Shown in pieces: positions 5,975-8,042 of a stretch of 8,042 nucleotides of DNA; position 1 is the stretch's first letter, and each line of letters begins with the position of its first letter. The notes under the pieces were generated by a model. The model made no database searches. It saw only the letters and a list, made by a program, of their open reading frames with translations, and was not told where the DNA came from. Both the position numbers and the translations under genes were made by a program. Source of the stretch: Actinomycetota bacterium (lineage in GTDB: Bacteria; Actinomycetota; Actinomycetes; Actinomycetales; Microbacteriaceae); contig WLFX01000036.1 of the NCBI GenBank assembly GCA_009703545.1, positions 1-8,042 of the forward strand, in the 5' to 3' direction.

Positions 5975-5988
5975 CCCCGCGGTTGGGG
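5975..5988 (+). terminator. Weak hairpin after the acidic protein gene
   Basis: CCCC (5975-5978), loop GCGGTT, GGGG (5985-5988), placed 4 bp after the stop codon. The stem is only 4 GC pairs and no T-run follows, so an intrinsic terminator is possible but poorly supported. Confidence 0.25.
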
Positions 5989-6034
5989 TGACACGCGTCG
6001 AGTGGTACTCGGTGCCGTTGGACGTGATGCTTTG

Positions 6035-6040
6035 TAGGCT
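6035..6040 (+). promoter_or_regulatory. Putative -10 box of aroQ (TAGGCT), leaderless spacing
   Basis: TAGGCT, 6 nt (GAAGCC), then ATG at 6047: the identical hexamer and spacing seen before pyrE. It suggests that the chorismate mutase gene is transcribed on its own from a leaderless message rather than by read-through from the exported-protein pair. Confidence 0.6.
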
Positions 6041-6046
6041 GAAGCC

Positions 6047-6346
6047 ATGGATGAGGAAACGACCGCCGAGCTTCGCGACTTGCGACAGAGCATCGACAAC
6101 GTCGACGCTGCACTGATCCATATGCTTGCTGAACGTTTTCGTTTCACCCAGCAGGTCGGTCGATTAAAGGCCCGTGCCGGGCTTCCGCTGTCGGACAAGG
6201 CGCGTGAAGCGACGCAGATTGAAAGGTTGACCGCTCTCGCTCACGACGCGAACTTGGACCCAGTATTCGCGGAAAAGTTCCTGAACTTCATCGTCGCCGA
6301 GGTCATCCGTCATCACGAAAAGATTGCGAACGACTCACAGTCGTAA
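6047..6346 (+). CDS. Chorismate mutase, free-standing AroQ type
   Basis: 99 residues, all alpha-helical AroQ fold. It rearranges chorismate to prephenate, the branch toward phenylalanine and tyrosine. Aligning by eye to the E. coli AroQ domain, the active-site residues are kept: Arg13 (Ec Arg11), Arg30 (Arg28), Lys41 (Lys39), Asp50 (Asp48), Arg53 (Arg51) and Glu54 (Glu52). The last active-site position (Ec Gln88) falls in the VIRHHEKI segment, where His replaces Gln. The ending FAEKFLNFIVAEVIRHH is characteristic of small monofunctional chorismate mutases. No signal peptide is present, so it is cytoplasmic rather than the secreted AroQ-gamma type. The start is set by the TAGGCT box 6 nt upstream. 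The stop lies 8 bp from the stop of the convergent YqaJ-like gene. No DAHP synthase or prephenate dehydratase gene is adjacent. Confidence 0.93.
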   Translation: MDEETTAELRDLRQSIDNVDAALIHMLAERFRFTQQVGRLKARAGLPLSDKAREATQIERLTALAHDANLDPVFAEKFLNFIVAEVIRHHEKIANDSQS

Positions 6347-6357
6347 CCCGTTGGTTA
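6344..6357. terminator. Small inverted repeat holding both convergent stop codons
   Basis: TAACC-CGTT-GGTTA: a perfect 5-bp-arm inverted repeat whose outer triplets are the TAA of aroQ and the TAA (minus strand) of the YqaJ-like gene. It could form a tiny hairpin in either transcript. Without a longer stem or T-run it is a weak terminator candidate. Confidence 0.3.
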
Positions 6358-6948
6358 GCTGGTTGTCAAGCCCGGCAGGTTGGCATACAACTTGTGTGCG
6401 GTTTCGAGGCACTCGTCGATCATGCGCTGTTGACGCTTGACGGTCACATATTTGGGGCCTTCCCACGCTGGAACGAATGAGCCGTCTGGAGCTTTTTCTC
6501 GCAGCATCCATGCAAAGACGCATTCTTCCGCGCCAGTGACGAACAACTGCCACTGAACCTGACGCTTGTAATAAATCGGGACCCAATCGTACGAACCCCA
6601 ATCCCGACCGGTTGTCTTCACTTCAACGATGACTCCGTGGTCGGGGGACAACCCGTCGGGGGTGGCCATCATCCAATTTGCTTCGGTCGACGCGATGAGC
6701 CAATCGTTTCCGGCGATGTCGAAGCGTTCCGCCAACTTGTCGATGATGTTCGATTCTTGGTCGCGGCCGAACGCCATAAATGCGTTATCGGGGATGGGGC
6801 TCGGGACCATCATCTGGCCGACAACCTCGGCAAAACCCTTATCGTCGTGCGCCTTTCCCACCATCGTTGCAGTCACGCCGGTCGCACGCACCCGCAACCA
6901 TTCGTCGCGGTCCGCACTTTGGACGAGAAATCGTGATTGTTCAATCAT
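6355..6948 (-). CDS. YqaJ-like PD-(D/E)XK nuclease (phage exonuclease family)
   Basis: 197 residues matching the YqaJ/lambda-exonuclease-like layout. Present are an N-terminal DEWLRVRATGVTATMVGKA (15-33, the R..GITAT-type motif), FGRDQES (60-66, Glu65), ATPDGL (95-100, Asp98), VEVKTT (108-113, the E-x-K of Glu109/Lys111), and YKRQVQWQLFVTG (127-139, the Q.QWQ helix). This is a complete PD-(D/E)XK catalytic set. Phage relatives resect DNA 5' to 3' for single-strand annealing, usually beside a RecT/Bet-type annealing protein; none is visible here. The ATG at 6948 has a perfect GGAGGA 5 nt upstream, unlike the leaderless neighbours. It lies 65 bp downstream of purL on the same strand and converges with aroQ. 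It may be a domesticated phage gene or a conserved cellular nuclease; its chromosomal role is unknown. Confidence 0.82.
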   Translation of the reverse strand: MIEQSRFLVQSADRDEWLRVRATGVTATMVGKAHDDKGFAEVVGQMMVPSPIPDNAFMAFGRDQESNIIDKLAERFDIAGNDWLIASTEANWMMATPDGLSPDHGVIVEVKTTGRDWGSYDWVPIYYKRQVQWQLFVTGAEECVFAWMLREKAPDGSFVPAWEGPKYVTVKRQQRMIDECLETAHKLYANLPGLTTS

Positions 6949-6953
6949 GTTGG

Positions 6954-6959
6954 TCCTCC
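6954..6959 (-). promoter_or_regulatory. Strong ribosome-binding site of the YqaJ-like gene (GGAGGA)
   Basis: GGAGGA on the minus strand, 5 nt before the ATG at 6948. It is the best Shine-Dalgarno in the window and fixes the start codon. Confidence 0.8.
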
Positions 6960-6969
6960 GTTGTGGTCA

Positions 6970-6975
6970 AGGCTA
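6970..6975 (-). promoter_or_regulatory. Possible -10 box of the YqaJ-like gene (TAGCCT)
   Basis: TAGCCT lies in the 65-bp gap after purL and would give a leader of about 16 nt containing the GGAGGA site. No -35 is evident and no terminator separates it from purL, so read-through from purL is an alternative. Confidence 0.4.
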
Positions 6976-7013
6976 ACGCGGGGCACCGTCACGATTGCAC
7001 AATGCACACAGGT

Positions 7014-8042
7014 CTAGCCCCCGACGACCGGTCCGAAGTGGGCGGGGAGCGTTCCGCGGTGGGTTGAACGCAACCGGTCGATGTCGATCGAGAACTGTCC
7101 CTGAACCTCGAGTTCTCCCGACCGCTTGTCGGTGACACCGACACGTAAGACGGGAACGTGGCGGCCGTCGCACAGACCGCGGAACTTGACGTCGTCCTCC
7201 CTGGCCACGGATACGAGCGCGCGGGCCTGGGTCTCGGAAAACAACGCGGCCGTCGCATCGACATTGTCACGAGAGATTATCTCGTCAATCCAGACTCGGG
7301 CACCGACACCGAAACGCAAGACGCCGTCAGCAACCGCGCGAATGAATCCGCCTGTTCCGAGGTCGACCGCGCACGTAACAATTCCTTCGTGCGCGGCGGC
7401 CCCGAGAAGACCGGCCAGGTCCTTTTCGGCCGTAAAATCAACGCGCGGCGGGACGCCACCGAGGTGATCGTGCACGGCGCCGGCCCACGCCGATCCGCCC
7501 AGTTCGTCTGCAGTGACGCCTAACAGGTAGAGGTTCTCGCCTTCATCTTGCCAACCGGATGGCAGTCGGCGTGCGACGTTGTCGATGGACCCCAACACGG
7601 CGACAACGGGCGTGGGGTGGATGGGAACATCGCCGGTCTGGTTGTAGAAGGATACGTTTCCGCCGGTGACGGGGATTCCCAATTCCAAACATCCATCCGC
7701 GAGTCCTTCGACGGCACGGGCAAATTGCCACATCACCTCGGGGTTCTCGGGGCTTCCAAAGTTCAGGCAATCGCTCACCGCGAGAGGCGTTGCGCCACTG
7801 GACGCGACGTTGCGATAAGACTCGACGAGGGCCAGTTGTGCGCCGACGTAGGGGTCAAGTTGGCAATAACGTCCGTTCGCGTCGGTCGCGAGTGCAACCC
7901 CGAGTCCGCTCACTTCGTCGATTCGAATCATTCCGGCACCGTCGGGGGTGTGTAGCGCCGTGTTGCCCATGACGTAATAGTCGTATTGGTTCGTAATCCA
8001 GTCGGTGTCGGCCTCGTTCGGCGATCCGAGAATGGCGAGGAA
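7014..8042 (-). CDS. purL: Phosphoribosylformylglycinamidine synthase subunit PurL, C-terminal half only (5' end off-window)
   Basis: 342 C-terminal residues of a protein usually about 740-770 long; the coding frame stays open to base 8042, so the start is off-window. PurL uses ATP and ammonia (from glutaminase PurQ, with PurS) to turn FGAR into FGAM, the fourth step of IMP synthesis. The window begins in the conserved LGSPNEADTDWITNQYDYYVMGNT segment. The strongest landmarks are DPYVGAQLALVESYRNVASSGATPLAVSDCLNFGSPENPEVMWQ (63-106 of the visible part) and the nearly invariant TGGNVSFYNQT (126-136). The usual HDLSDGGL-like motif of the second half reads VDLGTGGF (226-233), a notable change. 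The protein ends HFGPVVGG with a TAG stop. The YqaJ-like gene follows on the same strand. Confidence 0.95.
   Translation of the reverse strand, partial: FLAILGSPNEADTDWITNQYDYYVMGNTALHTPDGAGMIRIDEVSGLGVALATDANGRYCQLDPYVGAQLALVESYRNVASSGATPLAVSDCLNFGSPENPEVMWQFARAVEGLADGCLELGIPVTGGNVSFYNQTGDVPIHPTPVVAVLGSIDNVARRLPSGWQDEGENLYLLGVTADELGGSAWAGAVHDHLGGVPPRVDFTAEKDLAGLLGAAAHEGIVTCAVDLGTGGFIRAVADGVLRFGVGARVWIDEIISRDNVDATAALFSETQARALVSVAREDDVKFRGLCDGRHVPVLRVGVTDKRSGELEVQGQFSIDIDRLRSTHRGTLPAHFGPVVGG

Noticed and set aside
5701..6198. Overlapping minus-strand frames opposite the Asp-rich protein
   Set aside because: Repetitive Val/Arg or Ser/Gly-Phe translations are mirror images of the GAC/GAT-rich repeats; the sense frame has a signal peptide and coupled start.
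6985..7013. ATTGCACAAT / repeated TGCACA near the purL end as an operator or attachment site
   Set aside because: The arms are 4 bp around an asymmetric centre and no integrase or regulator is nearby; no support beyond chance.

Overview
The window looks like a gene-dense piece of an actinobacterial chromosome, most likely Microbacteriaceae or a close relative. This rests on protein style: a GGQA-type PurA, a 99-residue free-standing AroQ chorismate mutase, a TrmH-family enzyme with an actinobacterial N-terminus, and a single-pass septum-formation-like protein fused to pyrE by an ATGA overlap. It also rests on TANNNT promoter boxes placed for leaderless transcription. GC looks moderate by eye (below the usual 65-70% of the family) and intergenic gaps are mostly under 80 bp. 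The exact genus cannot be told. There is no gene-free stretch over 300 bases, and I see no tRNA, rRNA, CRISPR array, IS element or integrase.

Layout, left to right: xthA (exonuclease III, minus strand, 3' end cut by the window edge) is divergent from pyrE, which overlaps a gene for a one-TM protein with an extracytoplasmic four-cysteine domain. That gene runs convergently into, and overlaps by 47 bp, a solitary beta-class DNA methyltransferase on the minus strand. The methyltransferase is divergent from a SPOUT (TrmH/SpoU) RNA methyltransferase. Then come purA, a two-gene unit of small exported proteins (a lipoprotein and an Asp-rich protein with a DxDGDG motif), and aroQ. On the minus strand a YqaJ-like PD-(D/E)XK nuclease gene lies downstream of the 3' half of purL, which is cut by the right edge.

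Metabolically the window mixes nucleotide synthesis (pyrE, purA, purL), aromatic amino-acid synthesis (aroQ) and nucleic-acid maintenance or modification (xthA, DNA MTase, RNA MTase, YqaJ-type nuclease). These are mostly unrelated housekeeping genes packed closely rather than one pathway operon.

The most striking signal is regulatory. Five genes have a TANNNT hexamer exactly 6 nt before the start codon (a sixth has 7 nt), the geometry expected when transcription begins at the first base of the start codon. At the DNA-MTase/RNA-MTase divergence, both -10 boxes occupy the same 7 bp (TAAGTTA), so one near-symmetric element appears to drive two leaderless methyltransferase genes in opposite directions. 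I see no clear multi-gene novel defence or metabolic system. The least explained genes are the exported lipoprotein/acidic-protein pair and the stand-alone YqaJ-like nuclease.
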